This document shows, one piece after another, positions 43,974 to 51,872 of a DNA stretch of 64,000 nucleotides. Location: NCBI RefSeq assembly GCF_001270065.2, contig NZ_LFYT02000015.1, forward strand, positions 35,931-99,930, read 5' to 3'. Made by a program: the position numbers and the translations under genes. Under the pieces are notes generated by a model that worked only from the letters and a program-made list of their open reading frames with translations, ran no database searches and was not told the origin of the DNA. Each line of letters opens with the position of its first letter. The stretch's first letter is position 1. This stretch comes from Limnohabitans planktonicus II-D5. GTDB lineage: Bacteria; Pseudomonadota; Gammaproteobacteria; Burkholderiales; Burkholderiaceae_C.

Positions 43974-43999
43974 TGATAACGTCCGATTGAAGCACGTTA
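43974..43999 (-). other. shortened attC-like site after the VOC gene
   Basis: TAACGT at 43977-43982 and ACGTTA at 43994-43999 form an inverted repeat around CTTCAATCGG on the minus strand, and the heptamer GTTATCA at 43980-43974 is one or two changes from GTTRRRY. The element includes the VOC stop codon. It looks like an attC that lost its central part. Confidence 0.4.
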
Positions 44000-44389
44000 C
44001 TCAACCTGATGACAAGCAATGCAGAGCTTATTGCCATCGGGATCACAGAAATACGCACCATAGTAATGGGCATGGTATTCGGGCCGTAACCCTGGCTTGC
44101 CCTCACAAGTACCGCCACTGGCCAAAGCCAGCGCATGCACTTGATCGACTTGCGGGCGCGAACTGGCCAAGAAGGCGACCATCTGACCATTGCCTGCTTG
44201 GTGCGCTTGTTGGTTGAAGGGACGCCCAATCAGAAACAAGGGCCTCGGATCTGGCGATGACTGCCAACCCGCCCAAGGGCGCTCGTCTTCTTGAAAGCGA
44301 AACGCAATTCCAAGCGATGCCAGCACGGGTTCATAAAAAGCCATCGCACGTTGAAAGTCACTGACGCCCACCATGATGTGTGAGAACAC
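43997..44389 (-). CDS. VOC-family (glyoxalase/dioxygenase superfamily) protein
   Basis: A 130-residue single VOC module: MVGVSDFQRAMAFYEPVLASLG at the start and EYHAHYYGAYFCDPDGNKLC at the end. It starts with GTG behind a strong AGGAGAGG site. A decayed relative lies directly upstream at 44479-44604. Substrate unknown; VOC genes are common integron cassettes. Confidence 0.85.
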   Translation of the reverse strand: MFSHIMVGVSDFQRAMAFYEPVLASLGIAFRFQEDERPWAGWQSSPDPRPLFLIGRPFNQQAHQAGNGQMVAFLASSRPQVDQVHALALASGGTCEGKPGLRPEYHAHYYGAYFCDPDGNKLCIACHQVE

Positions 44390-44408
44390 TAGGCCTCTCC
44401 TTGGGTTG

Positions 44409-44415
44409 GTTTAAC
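44409..44415 (-). other. integron core-site heptamer GTTAAAC before the VOC gene
   Basis: GTTAAAC on the minus strand fits GTTRRRY and lies 20 bp before the VOC start codon, as expected for the 5' edge of a cassette. Just upstream, TGTCAAC and GTTGACA at about 44464-44478 form an inverted repeat. Confidence 0.4.
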
Positions 44416-44478
44416 GGTTGAAAAAATACCTTTGAGTATTCGCATTGAATGTGTTGTCAACCACGTTGATGTTGACAC

Positions 44479-44604
44479 TTATTCAGGCAGGTGACATGCG
44501 GCTTCAATGTTATTACCTTCCAGATCAATCACGAAAGCACCGAAATAATTGGCGTGTTATTCGGGACGCAGACCAGGGGCACCATGGTCTTTCTTTTCTA
44601 ATCA
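44479..44604 (-). pseudogene. remnant of a second VOC-family gene
   Basis: On the minus strand one frame reads DHGAPGLRPE, a TAA, then HANYFGAFVIDLEGNNIEAA and CHLPE before a final TAA. This matches the C-terminal third of the neighbouring VOC protein (GLRPEYHAHYYGAYFCDPDGN), with the Tyr codon after RPE changed to a stop. No N-terminal part remains; the fragment starts at the stop of the thiol dioxygenase gene. Confidence 0.75.
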
Positions 44605-45119
44605 TGCTTTGCAAAGACCCGAGAGGCGAAACCATCCAATTCGCTTAACGGCCTGCCGTAAAGGTGAAGATGAAACGTCGGTCCTTCTCCGACGACCTCT
44701 GTTGAGTGAATGGCATCTACCGCAAGAACCATTGACTCACCGGGGCCGACTACTACGCGGTTGATCGGCGCGACGCGGCTACCCGAAACCCTCCGATACA
44801 GATCATTGGCCTCATTTCCGCTGACCCCGGCGATAACCGTCCATGTTCCGTGTTCGTGGGGCGGACTTGTGACGCCCTGACCATCCGACACCAGATACAG
44901 CGACGGGGCACCCGCGAGAACGGCCAACTCGTAGAGGAGTTCCTCGCTCGGAGTCGCAGCGCGCCAAGATGTCGCCCTCCAGTGCGGCGATCGCGCAAGG
45001 CGCTGAAGCACAGCGGCAACCTCCTCCAGCACGTTTTCGCCGCTTCGCTGCGTTAACGAGCGGATCGTAGACATCGCCGCGATCGAATCGCGCAGCGCTT
45101 CCGAAGAAGAAGTCACCAT
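44598..45119 (-). CDS. thiol (cysteine) dioxygenase-like cupin
   Basis: A 173-residue cupin protein. PHEHGTWTVIAGVSGNE carries two metal His, and IHSTEVVGEGPTFHLHLYGR the third and the C-terminal His pair, in the order of cysteine dioxygenase-like thiol dioxygenases, which use Fe(II) and O2. The substrate (cysteine or 3-mercaptopropionate) is not clear. First gene after the integrase relic; a GTTAGGC core site lies 5 bp before its ATG. Confidence 0.78.
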   Translation of the reverse strand: MVTSSSEALRDSIAAMSTIRSLTQRSGENVLEEVAAVLQRLARSPHWRATSWRAATPSEELLYELAVLAGAPSLYLVSDGQGVTSPPHEHGTWTVIAGVSGNEANDLYRRVSGSRVAPINRVVVGPGESMVLAVDAIHSTEVVGEGPTFHLHLYGRPLSELDGFASRVFAKHD

Positions 45120-45123
45120 GTCT

Positions 45124-45130
45124 GCCTAAC
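45124..45130 (-). other. GTTAGGC core site at the attI/first-cassette junction
   Basis: GTTAGGC on the minus strand is an exact integron core site placed between the intI relic start (45264) and the first cassette gene (45119). The region 45131-45263 is where attI and the cassette promoter would lie; no inverted-repeat attC is seen there, as expected for attI. No other gene is supported in 45120-45541 apart from the intI relic. Confidence 0.55.
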
Positions 45131-45263
45131 GTGATGTAGACCGCAAAACTCGGTGGATACATCCGGGCACAGTCGATACATTTTTCGATGAATTGCCAGC
45201 AAGCCGCTTGCGCCTTGGCTTACAGACTCACATGCTGCAATCTCAGACAGGAATAAATTTGCC

Positions 45264-45505
45264 ATGAAACCCGATGCCCCTTCCTTGCAATCCACCCGCT
45301 TGCTCGATTGGTTGCTCGCGTGGATTCGATGACTTCACTATAGCCTCAAAATCGAAAAAATGACCTCTAATGGTTTCGTTTTTATCCATGCTGGCCAATG
45401 AGCGCAAGTTATCCACCTCCACTCACAAGCAAGCACTCCGTGCATTGCTGTTTTTGTACCGCCAGGTGTCGGGCGTTGATTTACCCTGGATCAACAACAA
45501 GCATT
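45264..45505 (+). pseudogene. integron integrase (intI) relic, N-terminal part
   Basis: ATG 45264 gives MKPDAPSLQSTRLLDWLLAW, then IR, a TGA at 45330, and in the same frame LHYSLKIEK, the IntI block RIRYLHYSLKTE. After frameshifts and an internal deletion of roughly 20-25 codons, the frame at 45391 reads [20 protein letters not shown] followed by [14 protein letters not shown], a conserved IntI core-binding segment. Homology ends at about 45500, where a REP begins; the catalytic R-H-R-Y domain is absent. AGGAA precedes the ATG. This is recognised from family sequence, not from a search. Confidence 0.8.
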
Positions 45506-45528
45506 CGCCGCGAGGGCGCGGCTCCTAC
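45505..45528 (-). repeat. single GTAG-headed REP at the intI break
   Basis: On the minus strand GTAGGAGCCGCG followed by CCCT and CGCGGC forms a 6-bp-arm hairpin (45507-45522) behind a GTAG head. This is the architecture of REP elements mobilised by RAYT transposases and differs in sequence from family A. It lies exactly where intI homology stops and 14 bp before the stop of the DUF429 gene. Confidence 0.6.
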
Positions 45529-45541
45529 AGGAGGCAATGAA

Positions 45542-46366
45542 TCACGCCGTCACGATCCACCCCTCCAGCGGATCACACGGCGGCAAACCGTATTGCGGAT
45601 GCCCCGCCTCGTGCTGCTGCTGCGCCCAGGCCGCTTGCATCAGGCACAAGGTGGCGTCGAGGGCGTCGCCGCTCGCGTCATCGGCGAGACGCCCCATCAG
45701 CGCGTTGCTGGCCACCAGGCGCAGGCCCAAGCGGGTTTGGCCGCGTTCCAGTGCGCTCAGCAGTTCGCGCCTGGCCAGCAAGCGCTCAGGCGTTTGTTTG
45801 GCTTTGTCGTCGCTTTTGTAGCTTTGGTTGCCCAGCACCTCACGGGCCAGCAGGCCGGGGTAGGCTTCCAGCGCCACGCGGCGCACGTCGCCTGCGTGCA
45901 GGCCGGGCAATTGCACACCTGCTTGCCGCAACAGGGGCACGCCTGCGTGCAGCATGTAGGCCACGGGCGGGTTGACCCATTTCATGGACGGGCTGGAGCC
46001 CGCAGGCCGGTCGGCAGCACGGTGGGCGAACTTGCCGCCTACTGGGCGGGCATTGCAAAACGCAGCAAACTGTTCGCGGATGTCGCTGCGTTCCAAGGCG
46101 CAATAGTGGTCCATGCAGGCGGCCCAGTCGGTGGGCCAGCCCAGGGTTTCGACCAGCTCACGCGGCAAACCAAAAGGCAAGTCAAAACCACCCACCCATT
46201 CAGCGGGCTGAGCCAGCCAGTCGCCAAACGAGTTCAACGTTTCAAAAGTCTGCAAGGCTTGCAGCTGCACCCTGCCCTGCCGGGCCTGGCCCAGCGCCAG
46301 CACGATGGGTTTGCGTTTGCTGGGGCTGCTGGAGAAGTCGCAGCCGATCAATGACACTGTGTTCAT
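45542..46366 (-). CDS. DUF429 domain protein
   Basis: A 274-residue protein of the DUF429 family (start LIGCDFSSSPSKRKPIVLALG; WVGGFDLPFGLPRELVE; LEAYPGLLAREVLG; ASGDALDATLCLMQAA), which has an RNase H-like fold by family knowledge; function unknown. Its ATG lies 1 nt after the stop of the upstream DMT permease gene, so they are co-transcribed. Confidence 0.85.
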   Translation of the reverse strand: MNTVSLIGCDFSSSPSKRKPIVLALGQARQGRVQLQALQTFETLNSFGDWLAQPAEWVGGFDLPFGLPRELVETLGWPTDWAACMDHYCALERSDIREQFAAFCNARPVGGKFAHRAADRPAGSSPSMKWVNPPVAYMLHAGVPLLRQAGVQLPGLHAGDVRRVALEAYPGLLAREVLGNQSYKSDDKAKQTPERLLARRELLSALERGQTRLGLRLVASNALMGRLADDASGDALDATLCLMQAAWAQQQHEAGHPQYGLPPCDPLEGWIVTA

Positions 46367-46367
46367 C

Positions 46368-47246
46368 TCACCACCCCAAAGCCATGACGCCTGCGGCGAT
46401 CAGCACGGCCCCGGCAATGCGCGGCCCCCGGTCTTTTTCGCCCAGCAAATGGCCGCCCAGCAAGGCGGCAAACAGCATGGATACCTCCCGCGCCGGGGCC
46501 ACATGCGACAGCGGTGCCACCTGCAGGGCATAAAGCACCAACACATAAGACACAGGGCTGAAGATGCCGACGATCAAGGCGTAACGCCTTTGCTGCAGCC
46601 ACAGCGCCCACACGGCCGGGCGGTCGCGCAGCAAAGTGGGCGTCAAAAAAACCAGCCGCACCAGGTTGCCAAAGTAATCCACCAAAATGGGCGACATCAG
46701 CGCCACCTTGACGGCATAGCCATCGACCACGGTGTAGCTGGCGATGAACAGGCCCGTGACGCCGCCATAAAAAATGCCGGTCCGCACACGCGCTTGCTGC
46801 TGCGGGTCTTGCGCGGCCTGCCAAAGGCCCGGGCCACCCGCAATCAAAAACACGCCACCCACCACCCCCAGGATGCCGAGGAGACCCAACGAAGAAATTT
46901 GCTCGCCCAGGAAAAAAATCGCCACCATGGACGATAAGAGTGGCCCCGAGCCCCGCGCCAGCGGGTAGACCACCGTCAGGTCGGCCTTGCGGTAGCCGCG
47001 CAACAAGACAATGAAGTAAACGATGTGCAGCAAGGCACTGGCCAGCACCAGGCCCCATTCCAGCAGACCCCAAGTGGGCACTTGTTGCCAGCCCATCCAC
47101 AGGCCCAAAGGGGCCCAAAACAGCATCAAGACCACCGAGGTGAAGGCCACAAAGCGCACGTCACCGCCAGCCTTTTTGGCGGCGATGTTCCAGCTGGCAT
47201 GGATCAGCCCGGCCAGAACAACCAGAGCAAGCGCACTCAGGGGCAT
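46368..47246 (-). CDS. EamA/DMT-family membrane transporter
   Basis: A 292-residue inner-membrane protein with about ten hydrophobic helices and the two EamA repeats (ARGSGPLLSSMVAIFFLGEQI in the first, APAREVSMLFAALLGGHLLGE in the second). Drug/metabolite transporters of this type export amino acids or other small molecules; the substrate is unknown. Directly coupled to DUF429. Confidence 0.88.
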   Translation of the reverse strand: MPLSALALVVLAGLIHASWNIAAKKAGGDVRFVAFTSVVLMLFWAPLGLWMGWQQVPTWGLLEWGLVLASALLHIVYFIVLLRGYRKADLTVVYPLARGSGPLLSSMVAIFFLGEQISSLGLLGILGVVGGVFLIAGGPGLWQAAQDPQQQARVRTGIFYGGVTGLFIASYTVVDGYAVKVALMSPILVDYFGNLVRLVFLTPTLLRDRPAVWALWLQQRRYALIVGIFSPVSYVLVLYALQVAPLSHVAPAREVSMLFAALLGGHLLGEKDRGPRIAGAVLIAAGVMALGW

Positions 47247-47397
47247 ATGTCAAAGGGTCTTGATAGGGGGCTGAACAGAATCACAGAATCGCCTCGCACC
47301 ACCAGATCTCTGCGTACCTCACGGCACATGGCTCGCGATGACCACTGGCCTGTCATTCCGAGTAATAACTGGCCTGTCATTCCGAGGAACCGCTGAT

Positions 47398-48010
47398 CTG
47401 TCATTGCGAGGAGCTTGCGACGCGGCAATCCAGTTGGAGCGCTCGCAACGGGCTTTTCCGCCAGATCGACCGCAGCAGCTGGATTGCCGCGCTTCGCTCG
47501 CAATGACGGGGAGTGGGAGCGCAATGACGGGGAGTGGGAGCGCAATGACAGGGGACGGTGGCGCAATGGCCAAGAGCGCAATTGCAAGGCCTCGTGGTTA
47601 ACGGCTCGTGATGCCCACTGACATGTCATTGCGAAGAACCACTGATTTGTCATTGCGAGGAGCTTGCGACGCGGCAATCCAGTAGGAGCGCTCGAAACGG
47701 GCTTTTCCGCCAGATCGACCGCAGCAGCTGGATTGCCGCGCTTCGCTCGCAATGACGGGGAGTGGGAGCGCATTGACAGGGGACGGTGGCGCAATGACCA
47801 AGAGCGCAATTGCAAGGCCTCGTGGTTAACGGCTCGTGATGCCCACTGACATGTCATTGCGAAGAACCACTGATTTGTCATTGCGAGGAGCTTGCGACGC
47901 GGCAATCCAGTAGGAGCGCTCGCAACGGGCTTTTCCGCCAGATCGACCGAAGCAGCTGGATTGCCGCGCTTCGCTCGCAATGACGGGGTGAGGGAGCGCA
48001 ATGACGGGAA
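47398..48010. repeat. family B palindromic repeat array, 228-249-bp period
   Basis: Three near-identical units begin CATTGCGAGGAGCTTGCGAC at 47402, 47651 and 47879. Each continues with GCGGCAATCCAG, a 50-bp spacer including GCCAGATCGACCG, and the inverse half CTGGATTGCCGCGCTTCGCT. Shorter AATGACGGGGAGTGGGAGCGC repeats lie between. It fills the gap 47247-48076 between the permease and BLUF genes; no gene is supported. Confidence 0.92.
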
Positions 48011-48076
48011 GTGGAGGCGCAATGAAGAGGGGTGGAATCGTCGTGACGGGTGAAGGATCGCAGGGCAATAAGGGGT

Positions 48077-48499
48077 TTATGCCCGGCCAATGATGGACGC
48101 CGTGGCCATCAGCTCTTCGAGCAAGGCCAAAGACACTTTGCCCGACACGTTGTACGGGTCGAGCTCGGCGCGCTCGGAATACTTGAGCAAGATGTTGGTG
48201 TTGACGCGGGACGCATCGACCTGGCCCATGGTCCAACCACCGAAGCGGCGCTCGGAAATTTCTTCGTAGTGCAGCAGCACGACATCCTTGTGGCGGGCGT
48301 CTTTCTGGATGTGCCCATACAGGTCGCTCACGGCGTTGCGCCCGCCTTCGATGGCTTGCAAAAAGATGCCGCCGCCATAGCAAAGGATGCCCGTGATGCC
48401 GCTGGTCGGGTTGAACTGGCGCGACTGGGTCAGGATGGCGTCGATGGTTTCAGGGCGGGTATCCACCGCACGGCTGGCATAAAGCAGGCGTACCAACAT
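48077..48499 (-). CDS. BLUF-domain blue-light sensor protein
   Basis: A 140-residue single-domain flavin photoreceptor. The key BLUF residues are all present: Y7 (LLYASR), N30, Q48 (IFLQAIEGG), W89 and M91 (GWTMGQV). No output domain is attached, so it must act through a partner. Its ATG is 2 bp after the folE stop, so the two are almost certainly co-transcribed. The C-terminal helices (LLKYSERAELDPYNVSGKV, ALLEELMATASIIG) resemble short BLUF proteins of the PixD/BlrB type. Confidence 0.9.
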   Translation of the reverse strand: MLVRLLYASRAVDTRPETIDAILTQSRQFNPTSGITGILCYGGGIFLQAIEGGRNAVSDLYGHIQKDARHKDVVLLHYEEISERRFGGWTMGQVDASRVNTNILLKYSERAELDPYNVSGKVSLALLEELMATASIIGRA

Positions 48500-48501
48500 G
48501 A

Positions 48502-49236
48502 TCAGTTCCTTCCAGGAATCAAAGATAAAAATTCACGGCGCAGGTTCGGGTCCTTGAGGAAGGCACCGCGCATGACCGAGTTGATCATCTTGCTGTCCAT
48601 GTCCTTCACGCCGCGCCAGCCCATGCAGTAGTGGCTCGCTTCCATAACGATGGCCAGGCCGTCGGGCTGGGTTTTGCGCTGGATCAGGTCGGCCAGCTGC
48701 ACCACGGCTTCTTCCTGAATTTGGGGGCGGCCCATGATCCATTCGGCCAGGCGGGCGTATTTGGACAGGCCAATCACGTTGGTGTGCTCATTGGGCATGA
48801 CGCCGATCCAGATCTTGCCGATCACGGGGCAAAAGTGGTGGCTGCAAGCGCTGCGCACGGTGATGGGGCCGACGATCATCAACTCGTTCAGGTGCTCGGC
48901 GTTGGGGAATTCTGTGATCTCGGGGCCTTCAATATAGCGGCCCTTGAACACTTCCTTGAGGTACATTTTGGCCACTCGGCGGGCGGTGTCGCCCGTGTTG
49001 TGGTCGTTCACGGTGTCGATCACCAGACTGTCGAGCACGCCTGCCATCTTGCCCGTGACTTCGTCGAGCAGCTTGTCCAACTCGCCGGGCTCAATGAACT
49101 CGGCGATGTTGTCGTTGGCATGGAAGCGTTTGCGGGCGGCGTTGATGCGCTCGCGGATCTTGATGGAAACGGGAACGCCATCGTCTTCGGGCGTGGCAGC
49201 AGAAGCAGTCATGGCGTCTGGGGCTTTGTTTAACAT
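48502..49236 (-). CDS. folE: GTP cyclohydrolase I
   Basis: Makes 7,8-dihydroneopterin triphosphate from GTP, the first step of folate and tetrahydropterin synthesis. The zinc ligands are in SACSHHFCPVIG (Cys and His) and the later ASHYCMGWRGVKD; VIGLSKYARLAEW is the active-site helix. 244 residues from ATG 49236, with an N-terminal extension before IRERINAARKRF. Operon partner of the BLUF gene; nudB, for the next folate step, lies at 51374. Confidence 0.94.
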   Translation of the reverse strand: MLNKAPDAMTASAATPEDDGVPVSIKIRERINAARKRFHANDNIAEFIEPGELDKLLDEVTGKMAGVLDSLVIDTVNDHNTGDTARRVAKMYLKEVFKGRYIEGPEITEFPNAEHLNELMIVGPITVRSACSHHFCPVIGKIWIGVMPNEHTNVIGLSKYARLAEWIMGRPQIQEEAVVQLADLIQRKTQPDGLAIVMEASHYCMGWRGVKDMDSKMINSVMRGAFLKDPNLRREFLSLIPGRN

Positions 49237-49299
49237 GGGGATGATCGTAACAGCGATTAACCGCCCCCCCATTCAACGGGGGGATCGTCCTGCAGCCGC

Positions 49300-50541
49300 T
49301 CAGTAACGGTTACCGGTCAGAAACAAGGCCAGGCGCATGAGGCCAAAAGCGATGCGGTCGCGCCCGCGCTGATGCCAGGGTCTTTGCGTGTAAACCTCGG
49401 TCAACACGGGCGTACTTTGGTTATCGATGGCATGGGTCAGCCGTTGATGCAGCTTTTGGGCAAAACCCTTGTCCACCACCACCACGTTGGCCTCACGCGC
49501 CAACAACAAACTCAAGGGGTCGAGATTGGATGAGCCCACCGTGGCCCAGGGGTGCTCGTTGTCTGCGTCCATCACGGCCACCTTGGCGTGCAAAAAACTG
49601 GCGTGGTATTCATGAATTTCAACCCCGGCGGCCAGCAGTTCGCCATACACAGGCCTGGCCGCATGGTATTGCATGAAATACTCGTAGCGCCCCTGCAGCA
49701 ACAATCTGACCCGAACTCCCCGCTGGGCCGCATGGATCAAGGCTTTGCGCAGACGGCGTCCAGGCAAAAAGTAGGCATTGGCAATGATGATGTCATGCCG
49801 AGCGGCGCCAATGGCCTTGAGGTAAGCCCGTTCGATCTGGCTGCGATACAACACGTTGTCGCGCAAAAGCAAACCCGCCTTGGACACGGTGTGGGCGCGA
49901 TCATGGGTACTCAGGTCAGCAGCTGAGTCCTGCGTCCAAGGCAAATGCAGGCCCGCTGCGCGAAACGAGCTGATGGCCTCGGGAAACTGCTGCTGGCGCA
50001 CATGACGCACCCCTTGCATGCGCCACCACAGCTGGGTCATGGTTTCCAGCATGGGCTGCACCAAAGCCCCACGGGCACGCACCGCAAAGTCAAACCGGGG
50101 ATGGGCCAGCGTACCGTGCTGCGGGTCGAACCAATCGTCCAAAATGTTGATGCCGCCACAAAATGCCAATTGGCCATCGACCACGCACAGCTTGCGGTGC
50201 AAACGCCGCCACCGGCTGGGAATGAGCAGACCCAAGGTACCCAAAGGCGAGTAGGTGCGCCAAACCACCCCGGCTTTCTCAAAGCGTTGACGCCATGGCG
50301 CAGGCAAACTCGGCGTGCCCACCCCATCCACCACCACCCACACACGCACCCCGCGCAGTGCTGCACGCTCCAGAGCCTCGGCCACCATGGATGCGGCGCC
50401 GTGAAAGTTAAAAATATAGGTTTCCATGTGCACCTGCGAGTGCGCCTGGTCCAGCGCCACCACCAGCGCCTCGAAATAGGCCTGCCCACCTTCGATCAAC
50501 TGGATCTGGTGACCGTCGCGCAAAAGAGGACTGTGGCGCAT
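49300..50541 (-). CDS. clsB: cardiolipin synthase B-type phospholipase D protein
   Basis: A 413-residue PLD-superfamily enzyme with two HKD motifs: LHRKLCVVDGQLAFCGGIN near residue 115 and LHAKVAVMDADNEHPWATVGSSNLD near 320. Such proteins make cardiolipin from phospholipids. No N-terminal membrane helices, as in ClsB. It starts 3 bp after the stop of the EEP-domain gene; both are usually adjacent in Burkholderiales. Confidence 0.9.
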   Translation of the reverse strand: MRHSPLLRDGHQIQLIEGGQAYFEALVVALDQAHSQVHMETYIFNFHGAASMVAEALERAALRGVRVWVVVDGVGTPSLPAPWRQRFEKAGVVWRTYSPLGTLGLLIPSRWRRLHRKLCVVDGQLAFCGGINILDDWFDPQHGTLAHPRFDFAVRARGALVQPMLETMTQLWWRMQGVRHVRQQQFPEAISSFRAAGLHLPWTQDSAADLSTHDRAHTVSKAGLLLRDNVLYRSQIERAYLKAIGAARHDIIIANAYFLPGRRLRKALIHAAQRGVRVRLLLQGRYEYFMQYHAARPVYGELLAAGVEIHEYHASFLHAKVAVMDADNEHPWATVGSSNLDPLSLLLAREANVVVVDKGFAQKLHQRLTHAIDNQSTPVLTEVYTQRPWHQRGRDRIAFGLMRLALFLTGNRY

Positions 50542-50544
50542 GGG

Positions 50545-51300
50545 CTAGGCGTCCCAGGCGTATTCGGCCAGCAAAGGCAAGTGGTCCGACATGCGCGGCC
50601 AGATGCGCCCCGAAGGCACCATGGCGCCCAACGGCCGCAGTCCCCTCGCATACACATGGTCCAGTTGATTGAGCGGCAGACGCGAGGGATAGGTGGGTGT
50701 GGGCCGCTCGCGCCACTCGGTAAAGCCCGCCCCGGCCATGCGCCGCCCCAAACCCGTGCCCCAGTCGTTGAAATCACCCGCCACCAGCACCGGTGCCGAC
50801 TGCGGAATATGACGCTCGATGTAGTTCAGCAAAAGCGCCACCTGCCGCAAGCGGCTGGCAGGCACCAGGCCCAGGTGCACCACCACCACATGCACGATGC
50901 GCTGCGTGACCTGCACTTCGGTGTGCAAAAAACCGCGCTGCTCAAAGCGATGGTCGGAAATATCCTGGTGCTGGTGTGACAACACAGGCCAGCGAGACAG
51001 CATGGCATTGCCATGCTCGCCATGGCGCGTGACGGCGTTGGTGCGATAAACCGCTTCATAGCCCTCAGGTGCCAGATAGTCGGCCTGAGGCTGGACAGGC
51101 CAGTGGGCAAAGTAGCGCTCTTCGCGCCGGTTCATGCGCCGCACCTCTTGCAGACAGACGATGTCGGCATCGAGTTGCTCCACCGCATGGCCGATGTTGT
51201 GAATTTCCAGCCGCCGCGCAGGCCCCAGGCCCTGCACGCCTTTGTGGATGTTCCAGGTCGCTACCCGCAAGACCGCGTGTTGATCAAACACTGGCGGCAT
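50545..51300 (-). CDS. endonuclease/exonuclease/phosphatase-family protein
   Basis: A 251-residue Mg-dependent phosphoesterase of the EEP fold. Motifs are RVATWNIHKG, VCLQEVRR (metal Glu), VLVAGDFNDW and the final SDHLPLLAEY. It is the usual neighbour of clsB, so lipid phosphodiester or nucleic acid hydrolysis are both possible; substrate unknown. Confidence 0.88.
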   Translation of the reverse strand: MPPVFDQHAVLRVATWNIHKGVQGLGPARRLEIHNIGHAVEQLDADIVCLQEVRRMNRREERYFAHWPVQPQADYLAPEGYEAVYRTNAVTRHGEHGNAMLSRWPVLSHQHQDISDHRFEQRGFLHTEVQVTQRIVHVVVVHLGLVPASRLRQVALLLNYIERHIPQSAPVLVAGDFNDWGTGLGRRMAGAGFTEWRERPTPTYPSRLPLNQLDHVYARGLRPLGAMVPSGRIWPRMSDHLPLLAEYAWDA

Positions 51301-51373
51301 GCTGCAAAAAGCGGGGCAGCATCAGGATGGCTTCCGCGTTTGAGGGAGAAAAACACATGTCTGCAGCCTCATG

Positions 51374-51760
51374 TCAAGGCAGCCATTGCCACTCGGTGTG
51401 CTCAGCGGGGCTCAAGGTCACGGGCGTGCCCTGCGGCACCCGAAGGCCAAACACGCGCTCGGTGTTGCGGCTGACATCGGGGGCATATCGCCAGCGCCAG
51501 GCAGGGTAAATGTCATAGACGTTTTCCAGTTGCCAGTCCAGCAGTTCACAGGTGGGATGATGGGCATCGATGCCGGTTTCCTCCGGCACCTCGCGCCGGG
51601 CCGTCTCGCGCCAGTCTTCCGCATCAAAGTCTTTGCTGCCCGTGACAGATTGCCAAGTGCCCACATCGGTGCGGCGAATCAAAAGCACATCGCGCGCAGG
51701 GGTGTGAATCACCACCAGCACGGATTCGGGAATTTTGTAAATGCGAGATGCAGCGTCCAT
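51374..51760 (-). CDS. nudB: dihydroneopterin triphosphate diphosphatase
   Basis: A 128-residue Nudix enzyme. The Nudix box is GSKDFDAEDWRETARREVPEETGI near residue 45, and NTERVFGLRVP plus EHTEWQWL match NudB. It removes pyrophosphate from dihydroneopterin triphosphate in folate synthesis, the step after FolE (encoded at 48502). Its start borders the repeat region that begins at 51873. Confidence 0.85.
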   Translation of the reverse strand: MDAASRIYKIPESVLVVIHTPARDVLLIRRTDVGTWQSVTGSKDFDAEDWRETARREVPEETGIDAHHPTCELLDWQLENVYDIYPAWRWRYAPDVSRNTERVFGLRVPQGTPVTLSPAEHTEWQWLP

Positions 51761-51872
51761 GGCTTCATTCTAGGACGCTGCGTTCAGATCTCCGGGCTGT
51801 CACCTCACAAAGGCACAGACAGTCAGATCCCGCTCATGCATCTTTCAGTGTGTCTGTGCCGAAACCCATCAT

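Larger units (their letters stand above)
41395..45530. mobile_element. relic chromosomal integron: intI fragment plus cassette-type genes
   Basis: Integrons place intI opposite to its cassettes, with attI between. Here an intI fragment on the plus strand (45264-45505) is followed leftward by seven minus-strand genes of typical cassette size and type: thiol dioxygenase, VOC, isochorismatase-like, GNAT, broken GNAT, DUF4287 and a PNPOx-like protein. GTTRRRY heptamers in cassette orientation occur at 45124-45130, 44409-44415 and 42263-42269, and a near match at 43974-43980; inverted repeats accompany two of them. Several junctions no longer have a clear attC, two genes are broken, and the integrase cannot work, so the island is fixed. 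The right limit is a REP; the left limit is uncertain. Confidence 0.7.

Noticed and set aside
47398..48010. Proteins predicted from family A and B repeat arrays
   Set aside because: Several open frames of 60-260 codons occur in the arrays with internal repetition that follows the DNA period and no recognisable domain. They are by-products of repeat DNA.
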